Below are positions 17,084 through 25,691 of a stretch of 64,000 nucleotides of DNA, in pieces. The notes below the pieces were generated by a model. It saw only the letters and a list, made by a program, of their open reading frames with translations. It was not told the DNA's origin and made no database searches. Made by a program: the position numbers and the translations under genes. Every line of letters begins with the position of its first letter. Position 1 is the stretch's first letter. The DNA comes from an uncultured Actinomycetes bacterium (GTDB lineage Bacteria > Actinomycetota > CADDZG01 > WHSQ01), in contig CALMBW010000020.1 in assembly GCA_937863385.1 (NCBI GenBank), positions 62,001 through 126,000 on the forward strand, given 5' to 3'.

Positions 17084-17827
17084 ATGAAGTCCGACAGCCC
17101 GCGTACCGCCGTTGTCACCGGCGCATCGAGTGGGATCGGCGAGGCGACCGCTTACCGCCTGGCCGAGGAAGGTTTCGAGCTTGTTCTAGGAGCACGGCGC
17201 CTCGACCGTCTGCGCGAGGTGGCTGCCAAGTGTGGCGCGAAGGCCTACGAGCTAGACGTAACGGACAAGTCTTCGATCCGGGCCTTCTGCGAACGCATCG
17301 AGTCCTGCAACGTGCTGATCAACAACGCGGGGCTCGCGTCTGGCTTCGAACCCGTGACCTCACTTAGCGAAGAACGCCTCCGCGTCATGTGGGAGACGAA
17401 CGTGCTTGGTCTGATCTGGATGACGCAAGCGCTGCACGATCGCTTGGTTGCTTCAGGTAACGGACACGTTGTGAACGTGGGGTCCATCGCCGGGCGCGAG
17501 GTCTATCCCGGTGGCGGCGGCTACACGACCTCGAAACACGCCGTGCGCGTCCTGACCGAAACCATGCGCGTGGAGTGGGCCGGTGAACCCGTCCGGATCA
17601 CCGAGGTTGCCCCCGGCCTGGTCGAAACCGAATTCTCGGTGGTGCGCTTCGATGGCGATCTCGCCAAGGCCAAGAAGCCCTACGAAGGGATCGAGCCTCT
17701 CACCGCAACGGACATCGCAGACTGCATCGCCTGGGCAGTGACGCGGCCCCCTCGTGTGAACATCGACGAGATCGTGGTCAAGCCGGTGCGCCAAGCAACC
17801 GCAACCCACGTCGTGCGCGACCTCTAG
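17084..17827 (+). CDS. SDR family NAD(P)-dependent oxidoreductase (YdfG-like)
   Basis: A 247-residue classical SDR. TGASSGIGEA gives the cofactor fold, NNAG the structural turn, and NVGSIAGREVYPGGGGYTTS-K the catalytic Ser/Tyr/Lys set. The PGGGGYTTSKHAV and VETEFSVVRF segments resemble YdfG/serine 3-dehydrogenase-type enzymes acting on 3-hydroxy acids, but this is only a family-level guess. The ATG at 17084 leaves a short spacer to the divergent arginase gene; an upstream in-frame start would overlap arginase. Confidence 0.85.
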   Translation: MKSDSPRTAVVTGASSGIGEATAYRLAEEGFELVLGARRLDRLREVAAKCGAKAYELDVTDKSSIRAFCERIESCNVLINNAGLASGFEPVTSLSEERLRVMWETNVLGLIWMTQALHDRLVASGNGHVVNVGSIAGREVYPGGGGYTTSKHAVRVLTETMRVEWAGEPVRITEVAPGLVETEFSVVRFDGDLAKAKKPYEGIEPLTATDIADCIAWAVTRPPRVNIDEIVVKPVRQATATHVVRDL

Positions 17828-17836
17828 CCAAGGCCC

Positions 17837-18829
17837 TCAGACGGGGGGCGGAGTCCCTCCACCCGTAAGGTCCTCGTTGCGCTCCGCGCGTAACGAAGCG
17901 AAGATCGACACGGTCAACGTCACGAAGATGACACTCAAGCTGACCGGTATGGGCACGTGATACCACTCGACTATCAGCATCTTGATCCCAACGAACGCAA
18001 GGATCACCCCTAAGCCGATGTTCAGATAGCGGAACCTGTCTTTCATCCCAGCTAGTGCGAAGTACAAGGCGCGCAGCCCCAGGATCGCGAACGCGTTCGA
18101 GCTGAAGACGATGAACGGTTCGCGGCTGACCGCGAGGATGGCAGGAACCGAATCCACTGCGAAGACGACGTCGGTTGCCTCGATCATGATCAGCACCGCG
18201 AACAGTGGGGTTGCAAGCCGTTTGCCGTTCTGGATCGTGAAGATCTTCTGCCCATCGTAGTCATTGGTTGATCGGATCAAGCGACGAGCCACCTTCAGCA
18301 CAGGGTTCTGCTCGGGATGGACCTCGACTTCGTCATGTCGTGCGATCTTCCACGCCGTATAGATGAGGAAGGATCCGAACACGTAGAGGATCCAATCGAA
18401 CTGCTCGATAAGAGCAACACCGGCAAAGATGAAGATCGCTCGCAAGACGAGAGCCCCGAAGATGCCCCAGAAGAGAACCCGGAACTGATACTGCGCGGGC
18501 ACACCGAAGTAGGTGAAGATCACCGCCCACACGAAGACGTTGTCCACCGAGAGGCTCTTCTCGATCAAGTAGCCGGCCAGGTACTCACCGCCCGCCTGCG
18601 AGCCGTGCCACCACAACATCACGAGAGCGAAGCTGAGGCCCAGAGCGATCCACACGGCGCTCTCGATCAAGGCCTCTCTGACGGTGATCACGTGGGCCGT
18701 TCGGTGAACCAACAGGAGGTCCAAGAGGAGCAGGGCAACTATGACGGCCGCGAACACTCCCCATACCCACATAGGGACATCGAAGCTTGCGAAATTAACC
18801 TCGGCGGTCTCAGCAGCGAAGGTCGGCAC
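17837..18829 (-). CDS. terC: TerC family integral membrane protein
   Basis: A 330-residue membrane protein of the TerC/Alx family, whose studied members export manganese or support tellurite resistance and metalation of secreted proteins. About eight to nine helices are visible; the conserved acidic segments EKSLSVDNVFVWAVIF and MIEATDVVFAVDSVPAILAV are intact. The start is a GTG with a weak ribosome site. I looked upstream for a yybP-ykoY manganese riboswitch and did not find one. It converges with the SDR gene. Confidence 0.92.
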   Translation of the reverse strand: MPTFAAETAEVNFASFDVPMWVWGVFAAVIVALLLLDLLLVHRTAHVITVREALIESAVWIALGLSFALVMLWWHGSQAGGEYLAGYLIEKSLSVDNVFVWAVIFTYFGVPAQYQFRVLFWGIFGALVLRAIFIFAGVALIEQFDWILYVFGSFLIYTAWKIARHDEVEVHPEQNPVLKVARRLIRSTNDYDGQKIFTIQNGKRLATPLFAVLIMIEATDVVFAVDSVPAILAVSREPFIVFSSNAFAILGLRALYFALAGMKDRFRYLNIGLGVILAFVGIKMLIVEWYHVPIPVSLSVIFVTLTVSIFASLRAERNEDLTGGGTPPPV

Positions 18830-19011
18830 CTGTTACGACCGACCCGATCTTTGGATCGAACCTTCGCTTTGCATAGTGATGTCGCTATCCACTAACTCCT
18901 CCAGTTCGGGCGTGCGAGCACCTGGGCCGCTGCCCTAGATGTGCTTGAGGGAACGGACCAAGGATAGAGGAACTACAGACACAAGCAGCTAGCCCCTGCT
19001 CGCAAGGTCGC

Positions 19012-19473
19012 TCACAGCTTGCGGTGGTCCCAGGAAGTCAATGAGCTCAGGCTCAGAGCGATGCCTATCCGCTTGGCCGCCTGTCGTCTGATCTCGACGA
19101 TGGGGCCGTCGGACGCCGGGACCGAAGTCTGCGGCTGCGTATAGCGCTCGTAGAGGCGCAGCCCTATCGAGATGATCTCGTCGAGGTCTTCGATCACCTT
19201 GGCGTCACCGGTTACCAAAACACCCCGCAGCTCGTCGTAGGCAGTGCCATCCTCGACCAAGAAACAGCACCTTGGGTCACGAGCGATGTTCACCGCCTTC
19301 TGGCTCTTGGCGTACGTCCACATCAGGATCTCCTCGCCGGCGACCACGAACCACATCGCCGTCGAATGCGGGTAACCGGTGGGTCCGATCGTGGTCAGCA
19401 CCCCGTTACGCGCCTCGTCGAGATAGGCCGAGACCTCGCTACTCGAAAGCTCGGTGTTGCGGCGGGGGCTCAT
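19012..19473 (-). CDS. Pyridoxamine 5'-phosphate oxidase-fold (PPOX) flavin/F420-type protein
   Basis: A 153-residue split-barrel protein. The opening SAYLDEARNGVLTTIGPTG, then PHSTAMWFVVAGEEILMWTY and KSQKAVNIARDPRCCFLVED, is typical of the PPOX-class F420-dependent or flavin-binding family. The cofactor cannot be decided from sequence alone. A GTG nine bases upstream is an alternative start. It is divergent from the acyl-CoA synthetase; the roughly 80-base gap contains a 12-bp palindrome GTTGCGTGCAAC at 19528. Confidence 0.8.
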   Translation of the reverse strand: MSPRRNTELSSSEVSAYLDEARNGVLTTIGPTGYPHSTAMWFVVAGEEILMWTYAKSQKAVNIARDPRCCFLVEDGTAYDELRGVLVTGDAKVIEDLDEIISIGLRLYERYTQPQTSVPASDGPIVEIRRQAAKRIGIALSLSSLTSWDHRKL

Positions 19474-19554
19474 GGAAGCCACACGCTAACGCGTCCGGCG
19501 TGGATGCACCTACCAGGTTGCGGGTAGGTTGCGTGCAACAGGAAGGAGCCAACG

Positions 19555-21192
19555 ATGCCGGGAGGATTGGACGGACTTCGGCAGTTGACCGACATCGCCA
19601 AGCCGCGCACGCTGAAACGACTAGCCGCAGCCGGGACCTTCAGTCCCAAGACACCCTTCGCGCTGGCCACGGCGATCCCCTATCTGGTCGGTCGCGGGCC
19701 TTCCCTGGGGATCCTTTCTCAACTGAACTCACTCACCCTCGGCAACAAGCCCGCCATCATCGACCGGAACGGGACGATCACTTTCCGTGAGCTAGACAAA
19801 GAGGTCAACCGCACAGCTCGGGCGATGCTCGAAGCCGGGGTGTCACCCGGCCAGAACGTTGCGCTCTTGATGCGCAACGGCCGGGAGATGGCACAAGTGA
19901 TCCTCGCTTGTCAGAAGACCGGGATAGTTGCCTGCCCCGTGAACACGTGGGCCAAGACCAAAGAACTGAAGGCCGTGATGGACAACATCGATCCGGCTCT
20001 GGTGTTCTACGACACCGGCCATCGCGAGCAGGCCGAGGCGTCAGCTGGTTCTGAAACCGTGTTCGTCCATGTCGGAGATGACGTCAAAGCGATCCCGGGA
20101 TCGGTCGCCCTCGAGCAGCTACTCGAAGGTTCGTCTTCCATGCCACTCGGCCCCCTCACGCGCTCACGCGGATCGGTACGGATCATCATCCAGACCTCTG
20201 GGACGACGGGAACACCCAAAGGCGCAGCCCGAGATGCCAGCGCAAGCGGATTGGGTGCACTTGCGAACCTGCTCGGCGCCGTCCCGTACAAGCGCGAGGA
20301 CATCGTCTTGTGCCCGGCGCCTCTCTTTCATTCCTTCGGCCTGATCACGTTCACGCTGGCAACCGCCCTCGGGATGACGATCGTTCTTCCTTCGAAGTTC
20401 GATCCAGAGGATTGCTTGCGAGCGATCGAAGACAACGGCGTAACGGCAGCTTCGTTCGTTCCCGTCATGATCCGCCGGATCGTCTCCCTGGAGGGTTCGA
20501 AGCGCTCCGCTTACGACCTGTCCAGCCTTCGCATCGTCCTCGCAAGTGGTTCGGTGCTTAGCCTCGACCTGAAGAAAGCTGCGATGGAGCTGTTCGGGGA
20601 AGTGCTCTACGACCTGTACGGATCGACCGAGGCCGGGTGGGTAGCGATCGCTACCCCCGACGACATCCGCAATAAGCCCAAGAGCCTCGGCCGCCCGGTG
20701 GACGGTGTCGAGGTTGCCATCTTCGACCCCGATGGGAACAGGCTGGAGCCCGGTGTAACCGGTGACATCTACATCAAGAGCGATGTCATCTTCGAGGGCT
20801 ACACGTCTGGCGACAACAAGCCCCAGCGCGACGGATACATCTCTATAGGAGACGTCGGGCACCTCGATGACGATGGACACCTATATATCGAGTCTCGAGG
20901 AGATGACATGGTCGTGATCGGCGGCGAGAACGTCTACCCGATCGAGGTGGAGGAAGTGATCGAGTCGCTGGAAGGCGTGTCTGAGGTGACGGTCCTTGGT
21001 CTCGAGGACGACGAGTACGGCCACGTGCTGGCTGCTTACGTGGTCGGGACGACCACACCCGAGGCGATCGAGGAGGCCTGCAGGTCGGAGCTGGCCTCCT
21101 ACAAGGTGCCCAAGAAGATCGAGCTCCTCGACGAGCTGCCTCGAACCTCGACCGGCAAGGTCCTGAAACGAGACCTGGCTTCTCGCGCCTAA
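19555..21192 (+). CDS. AMP-dependent acyl-CoA synthetase/ligase
   Basis: A 545-residue ANL-superfamily ligase that activates a carboxylic acid, probably a fatty acid, through an acyl-adenylate to its CoA thioester. The P-loop TSGTTGTPKG begins at residue 214, the adenine motif is YDLYGSTEAGW, the hinge is GDVGHLDDDGHLYIESR, and the catalytic lysine K535 is in TSTGKVLKRDL. The VVIGGENVYPIEVE segment supports fatty-acyl or medium-chain types. GGAAGGAG precedes the ATG. Chain-length preference is not predictable. Confidence 0.9.
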   Translation: MPGGLDGLRQLTDIAKPRTLKRLAAAGTFSPKTPFALATAIPYLVGRGPSLGILSQLNSLTLGNKPAIIDRNGTITFRELDKEVNRTARAMLEAGVSPGQNVALLMRNGREMAQVILACQKTGIVACPVNTWAKTKELKAVMDNIDPALVFYDTGHREQAEASAGSETVFVHVGDDVKAIPGSVALEQLLEGSSSMPLGPLTRSRGSVRIIIQTSGTTGTPKGAARDASASGLGALANLLGAVPYKREDIVLCPAPLFHSFGLITFTLATALGMTIVLPSKFDPEDCLRAIEDNGVTAASFVPVMIRRIVSLEGSKRSAYDLSSLRIVLASGSVLSLDLKKAAMELFGEVLYDLYGSTEAGWVAIATPDDIRNKPKSLGRPVDGVEVAIFDPDGNRLEPGVTGDIYIKSDVIFEGYTSGDNKPQRDGYISIGDVGHLDDDGHLYIESRGDDMVVIGGENVYPIEVEEVIESLEGVSEVTVLGLEDDEYGHVLAAYVVGTTTPEAIEEACRSELASYKVPKKIELLDELPRTSTGKVLKRDLASRA

Positions 21193-21443
21193 CCGGGCCG
21201 GACGAACCTCTCTGGCCCGTCACCTTACTAACCAGGCATATCCCCTAAGTAGTCGTCTAACCACGCAAAGTTGCCCAAAGGTCCTAGAAAGGATAGGTTC
21301 TTCGTTGGACAGCACGGGGGCGGCAAAATTCTGTCTTTTCTTTAGAAGGAATGTGTAAGCGGCCGTCGAACCGGGCATGCGTAGGAGCAATCCGTAGTCA
21401 GGTGACCACAAAGAGTAGTCGCCGGCGCAAAGGAGGAGCAGGT

Positions 21444-22757
21444 ATGAGGCGTATCGCAGCGCTTGGGGCGCTTGTAGCCCTCGTCACCGCACTTGCATTG
21501 CCAGCAGGTGCAGCGACCACGAAGTCGACCGACTTCGTTCTGTCTGGTGAGGCCCGTGGCCTCGAAGTCGCGATCGGCGATCAGGGCGTAACGCTCGGCT
21601 TCGCTAAGTCGCTCGTAGATTCCACCCCCAAGGCGCTGGGTATCGGCGCCGGCCAGTGCGCGCTCCTGGGCGCCGACGGTGACCCCAGCAGCCTGTGTGC
21701 CGCTGAGAACACCGTGACCACCGCCTACCCCGGCAACGGCGGCGACGGTGCCGAGGTCTGCACCGCCGGTATGCCTGCTCCCCTGAACGACATCCTCGAC
21801 CTGCGCGTCGCTTGTGGCGCCAGCAAGACGGTGTTCCGCAAGGGTGTCGCTACCACCACCAACTCCGGCAAGGTTGCCTCGCTGTCTGCGAAGCTGCCCG
21901 TCGGCGTCAAGCTGGTTCCTGTCGACCTTTCTACCGAGCAGGTTCAGGAAGTCGTCAACACGCTGACTGACGTCCTTGCTCCGGTCCTCGACCAAACTCC
22001 TCAGGTCGTGCAGGACACCCTGCAGGGCGCTCAGGACACCGCTTTCGAAACCGTTGATGGTCTGCTCGAGGTCATCCAGAGTCTCGACGCAACCGACGCT
22101 CTGAAGGTCGAGCTCGGCACGTCCACCTCCAAGGTTGCCCACTCCGGCGACATGCTCGAGTCGGTTTCCGAGGCCGCAGGTGCGAAGATCGGACTGATCG
22201 GCGTTCCGACCGTCAAGACCGATGGCAGCATCCTCGAGCCTGCCGACCCTCTCACGAATGGTCTGGTCATCATCGAGGTTGGCACCGCTCGTGCCTCTGC
22301 TTCGGTAGACCGCAACACCGCCAAGTCCGGCGCTGCTGCTTCTCCTGCTCTCGTGACCGTCAAGGTCCGTGACATCACCAGCCCGACCCCGAAGTACGTC
22401 GAGGTTTCGGTGGCTCCCGGTCAGACCGTGACCCTGCTCGAGGGCACCCCGGCCGAGTCCACCATCGTGGCTGCCGACTCCGAGACCATCCAAGAGGCCG
22501 GTAAGGCTTCCGCAGTCGCCAAGGCTGTCGAGCTTCACCTGCTCAAGGGCGTCAACGGCGGCGTCAAGCTGGCTCTGGCCGGTGCTTCGGCTGCTGCCGA
22601 TGCCAAGATCACCGAGGAAGTTTCGCCTGCGACCCCGCAGAAGCGTGCACCGAAGGTGCTGCCTCTGACGGGTGCTCGTGACATGACCCTGGTGGCACTG
22701 GTTCTCATGGTCGCCGCAGCAGGTGCGCTCGCAGTGCGCCGCCGCTTCAACAGCTAA
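21444..22757 (+). CDS. LPXTG-type cell-wall surface protein, function unknown
   Basis: A 437-residue exported protein with a signal peptide (ALGALVALVTALALPAGAA), a large domain of no recognised family, and a complete C-terminal sorting signal: LPLTG at residues 406-410, a hydrophobic stretch and RRRFNS. It should be cleaved at T-G and linked to the wall by the sortase encoded next. AAAGGAGGAG is an ideal ribosome site. Codon choice is richer in pyrimidine-ending GCT, CGT and GTC than its neighbours, suggesting high expression. The 250-base upstream gap has no gene but carries a box (CCCAAAGG...GAAAGG at 21274) loosely shared with the CAP-protein gene leader. Confidence 0.85.
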   Translation: MRRIAALGALVALVTALALPAGAATTKSTDFVLSGEARGLEVAIGDQGVTLGFAKSLVDSTPKALGIGAGQCALLGADGDPSSLCAAENTVTTAYPGNGGDGAEVCTAGMPAPLNDILDLRVACGASKTVFRKGVATTTNSGKVASLSAKLPVGVKLVPVDLSTEQVQEVVNTLTDVLAPVLDQTPQVVQDTLQGAQDTAFETVDGLLEVIQSLDATDALKVELGTSTSKVAHSGDMLESVSEAAGAKIGLIGVPTVKTDGSILEPADPLTNGLVIIEVGTARASASVDRNTAKSGAAASPALVTVKVRDITSPTPKYVEVSVAPGQTVTLLEGTPAESTIVAADSETIQEAGKASAVAKAVELHLLKGVNGGVKLALAGASAAADAKITEEVSPATPQKRAPKVLPLTGARDMTLVALVLMVAAAGALAVRRRFNS

Positions 22758-22803
22758 GAACAACTCACTACAAGAGATAACTAGAAGGGAGGGGACGGGA
22801 CCG

Positions 22804-23439
22804 ATGAAGTTTCGTAAGCCAAGCGCCAAGGTGATGCGCCGGACTTTGACCGGACTGGCGATCTGCCTGGCACTGGGAGGCATCGGTCTCGTCGCCTACC
22901 CCTTCGCCACTAACCTGTGGGCTGCACGGATCCAAAGCAACCTCGTTAAAGAGTTCGCCTCTCCGGCAGCCGCACAGGCGTTCCGCTCAGGCAACATCGC
23001 AGTCGGCGACCCCGTCACCCGGATCGAGATCCCCAAGCTCGATGTCGACACGATGGTCGTCGAAGGAACATCGCTCTCAGCGCTTCGTGCTGGTGCCGGC
23101 CACTACCCCGAGACCCCGCTTCCGGGGGAGATGGGCAACGTAGCGATCGCCGGTCACCGCACTACTTACGGCCGCCCCTTCAACCGCCTTGACGAACTCG
23201 AGATCGGTGACAAGATCATCCTTGAGACGCCGATCGGAACCCACACCTACGAGGTTCTTGCAGCACCTTCGGTAGTGCTGCCGACCGACTGGGATCTCGT
23301 GGTTAACGACTACCCGCCCGGTGGCTCGTTTCTGACCTTGACGACGTGTCACCCCGAAGGTGCTGCCACTCACCGCATCGTGGTGCGGGCAGAACTGGTC
23401 GATTCGACCGACGCGGTAGCGAAGGCGGTGGGGAGCTGA
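22804..23439 (+). CDS. srtE: Class E sortase
   Basis: A 211-residue membrane-anchored transpeptidase that attaches LPXTG-like proteins to peptidoglycan. A single N-terminal transmembrane helix (LAICLALGGIGLVAYPF) precedes the sortase barrel. Catalytic residues are H118 in AGHRTTYG, C182 in TLTTCHPEG and R191 in ATHR. The TLTTCHPEGAATHR form fits class E enzymes, common in high-GC actinobacteria. Its probable substrate, the LPLTG protein, is 46 bases upstream. The TGA stop overlaps the ATG of the next gene (TGATG). Confidence 0.92.
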   Translation: MKFRKPSAKVMRRTLTGLAICLALGGIGLVAYPFATNLWAARIQSNLVKEFASPAAAQAFRSGNIAVGDPVTRIEIPKLDVDTMVVEGTSLSALRAGAGHYPETPLPGEMGNVAIAGHRTTYGRPFNRLDELEIGDKIILETPIGTHTYEVLAAPSVVLPTDWDLVVNDYPPGGSFLTLTTCHPEGAATHRIVVRAELVDSTDAVAKAVGS

Positions 23440-24818
23440 TGCTAAGGAAACTGTTCGTTGCCACGATGGCTGCAGCCGCACTGATCCTTCCGGCAGCCCC
23501 GGCCTTCGCCGGCACGGCCTCTCTATCGGGGGTCAGCAACGGTCAGGTTCTGACCGGCACCGTCCCCGTGCGCGGCGCTGCCAATGCCTCGACCGGAGAG
23601 AACGTCCGGCACCTCGAGATCACTATCAACGGCAACGTGGTTCGATCCGAGAACTACGACGGCATCAAGGCAAGTGCTTCGCTCGACTACTCATGGAACA
23701 CCCGGTCCTACAACAACGGTGAGTTCACCGTTCGTGTAAATGCGACCTTCTCTGGAGGCGGCTCGAGCTCCTCGAGCGCTTCGGTCAAGATCGCCAATGC
23801 ACCGGTCGCGCCGTCGGGCGTGTCCGTCAACCAATCGGGTGGGACGGTGACCATCTCCTGGAACGCCAACCCCGAATCCGACATCACCGGCTACCGCGTC
23901 GAGCGCAACGGTTCGTCGATCGGCAGCACCGGTGGGACCTCGATGACCGACAACCCCCCTGCCGGCGAGCACAGCTACCGAGTGATCGCCCTTCGTTCCA
24001 GCCCGGTTGGCGAAAAGGCCTCGTCGCCTAGCTCCGCTGCTTCGATCACGATCGCCGGCACCTCATCCGGCAGTGGCGATTCGGGCAGTGGCGATTCGGG
24101 CGGCGACAACGGTGGTGGCTACTGGGAAGATGATTCCGGTAGCGAAGCCGGTGGCTACTGGCAAGAGGATGGCAAGAGCTCCGGTGGCTACTGGCAGGGA
24201 GACGGCAAGAACTCCGATGGCGTAGCCGGTTACGGCGGGAACAACAAGCGCAGAGGCGCCAAGGATTCCAAGGGTGGCTCGGCGGACCCATGGGGCTTCG
24301 GTTCCTGGAGCGGTGGATCGATCGGCGGTCTGCGTTTCCTGGACATCAAACTTCCCGGCAGTCTCTCCGAAAACGCACAGGACAACATCGATTGGGGCAG
24401 CTACGAAGAGACGCTTCCCTACGACCTTTCCGGCGAGAACGGTGGAGCTTTCCCCGACGAGTTCCTCGGGGGCCGGGGCGTCGCAGCCCGCAGCTACTCC
24501 GTGATCCCACCTGACGGGCTTCGTTGGGTGGCGGCCGGACTCCTCTTCCTCGTGGCCGCCACACTGCTTAAGTTCCTCGAGGGCAGGCTCGCACTGGCGG
24601 AAGCCGCAGGTGAAGGTACGGGCGAGCTCGCCCACAAGAGCCTCAAGGACGTGGCTGCTGCTGCTCGCAAGATGTCGCTGCGTGAGCTCCTCGACGACGA
24701 TGTCGAACACGTCGAGACAGCCGAGGCCGAGGGGGTCATCGAGCAGGAGAAGGAAGCCGGCGGGGTATCGGTCAAGACCAAGCGCCATCTAAAGGTCGTG
24801 AAAGACGACGCCGCATAG
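23439..24818 (+). CDS. Exported fibronectin type III surface protein with C-terminal membrane anchor
   Basis: A 459-residue protein with a signal peptide (LFVATMAAAALILPAAPAFA), an N-terminal Ig-like domain (about residues 30-120), one fibronectin type III domain (about 125-205; VTISWNANPESDITGYRVER), and a Gly/Ser-rich linker with three GGYW repeats near residues 225-250. A transmembrane helix at about 362-384 is followed by a cytoplasmic charged tail. There is no LPXTG signal, so it is held by the helix. Translation is coupled to the sortase gene. A role as scaffold or partner for the sortase substrate is inference. Confidence 0.8.
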   Translation: MLRKLFVATMAAAALILPAAPAFAGTASLSGVSNGQVLTGTVPVRGAANASTGENVRHLEITINGNVVRSENYDGIKASASLDYSWNTRSYNNGEFTVRVNATFSGGGSSSSSASVKIANAPVAPSGVSVNQSGGTVTISWNANPESDITGYRVERNGSSIGSTGGTSMTDNPPAGEHSYRVIALRSSPVGEKASSPSSAASITIAGTSSGSGDSGSGDSGGDNGGGYWEDDSGSEAGGYWQEDGKSSGGYWQGDGKNSDGVAGYGGNNKRRGAKDSKGGSADPWGFGSWSGGSIGGLRFLDIKLPGSLSENAQDNIDWGSYEETLPYDLSGENGGAFPDEFLGGRGVAARSYSVIPPDGLRWVAAGLLFLVAATLLKFLEGRLALAEAAGEGTGELAHKSLKDVAAAARKMSLRELLDDDVEHVETAEAEGVIEQEKEAGGVSVKTKRHLKVVKDDAA

Positions 24819-24846
24819 AACCGCCCCTACACATCGGATCTCCTTT

Positions 24847-24878
24847 ACGACCCCGGCCCGCCGGGGTCGTACTCTTTA
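24847..24878 (+). terminator. Strong intrinsic terminator closing the sortase locus
   Basis: ACGACCCCGG, loop CCCG, then CCGGGGTCGT forms a perfect 10-bp stem followed by ACTCTTTA. It lies between the FnIII gene and the next hydrolase gene, marking the end of the surface-protein operon. Confidence 0.8.
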
Positions 24879-24884
24879 CCGGCG

Positions 24885-25691
24885 ATGTCCACTTTCAGAT
24901 ACGACGGTTTCAAGATCGCCTACGAAGAGCGCGGAGCGCGTAGCAGCGAGGGCCGTCCGATCGTCTTGATCCACGGTCTTCTGTTCCCTCGCAAGCATCA
25001 CTCTTCACTCGCCGACGCACTGGTGGAGCGTGGCAACCGTGTGATCCTGATCGATCTATTGGGCCACGGCGAAAGTGACAAGCCGAAGCACTCGCGCTAC
25101 TACACGATGGATATCTTCGGTCGTCAGGTCGTGGGGCTGCTGGACCATCTAGATATCCCCTCGGCTGTCGTTGGGGGAACATCGCTGGGCGCCAACGTGA
25201 CGCTTGAGGCAACGGTGGCTGCCCCCGAGCGTGTAAAAGCTCTGTTCATCGAGATGCCGGTCCTCGAACGCGCCGCACCGGCGGCCGCGATGATCTTTCT
25301 GCCACTGACGATCGGATACGCGCAAGCTGCAACACCCCTGGGATGGATGGCGTCTTTGATCTCGCGCCTGCCTCGCACCGGGAGCCTTTACCCCGACGTG
25401 CTGGCCGAACTCCTGTCGCGCGATCCGGTGCCCTCGGCCGCGGTGCTCCATGGTCTGTTGACCGGGCGGATAGCACCTCACCCGAACGATCGCGAGAAGA
25501 TCGAACAACCCGCCTTGATCATGGGACACCACCGGGACCTGCTGCACCCGTTCTCGGATGCCGAGGCCTTGTCCCGGGAGTTGCGCAACGCCGAGTTGAT
25601 GATGTCCAACAGCTTCTTCGAGCTGCGTTTCCCTCCGAATCGTTTGTCGGATCGCATCTGCGACTTCCTCGACGAGGTGTGGTCTAGCTGA
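24885..25691 (+). CDS. Alpha/beta hydrolase fold protein
   Basis: A 268-residue cytosolic hydrolase-fold protein. VLIHGLLFPRKHH gives the oxyanion region, LIDLLGHGESDKP the strand-loop after it, and GGTSLGA the nucleophile elbow with S100. The C-terminal MGHHRDLLHPF region carries the expected acid, but the usual catalytic histidine is not obvious in the final FFELRFPPNRLS segment. Substrate unknown. Its stop overlaps the probable start of zwf (CTGA), so the two are likely co-translated. Confidence 0.8.
   Translation: MSTFRYDGFKIAYEERGARSSEGRPIVLIHGLLFPRKHHSSLADALVERGNRVILIDLLGHGESDKPKHSRYYTMDIFGRQVVGLLDHLDIPSAVVGGTSLGANVTLEATVAAPERVKALFIEMPVLERAAPAAAMIFLPLTIGYAQAATPLGWMASLISRLPRTGSLYPDVLAELLSRDPVPSAAVLHGLLTGRIAPHPNDREKIEQPALIMGHHRDLLHPFSDAEALSRELRNAELMMSNSFFELRFPPNRLSDRICDFLDEVWSS

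Noticed and set aside
18830-19011. Possible yybP-ykoY manganese riboswitch before terC
   Set aside because: The conserved riboswitch segments are not present in the 180 bases upstream; no gene is seen there either.
21342-22883. A 513-codon open frame opposite the LPLTG protein gene
   Set aside because: Antisense to a gene with signal peptide, sorting signal and ideal ribosome site; the translation is low-complexity Gly/Leu/Asp-rich.
24106-24220. GGYW repeats in the FnIII gene as a possible DNA repeat array
   Set aside because: They are three short coding repeats in a Gly-rich linker, with no spacers or palindromes.
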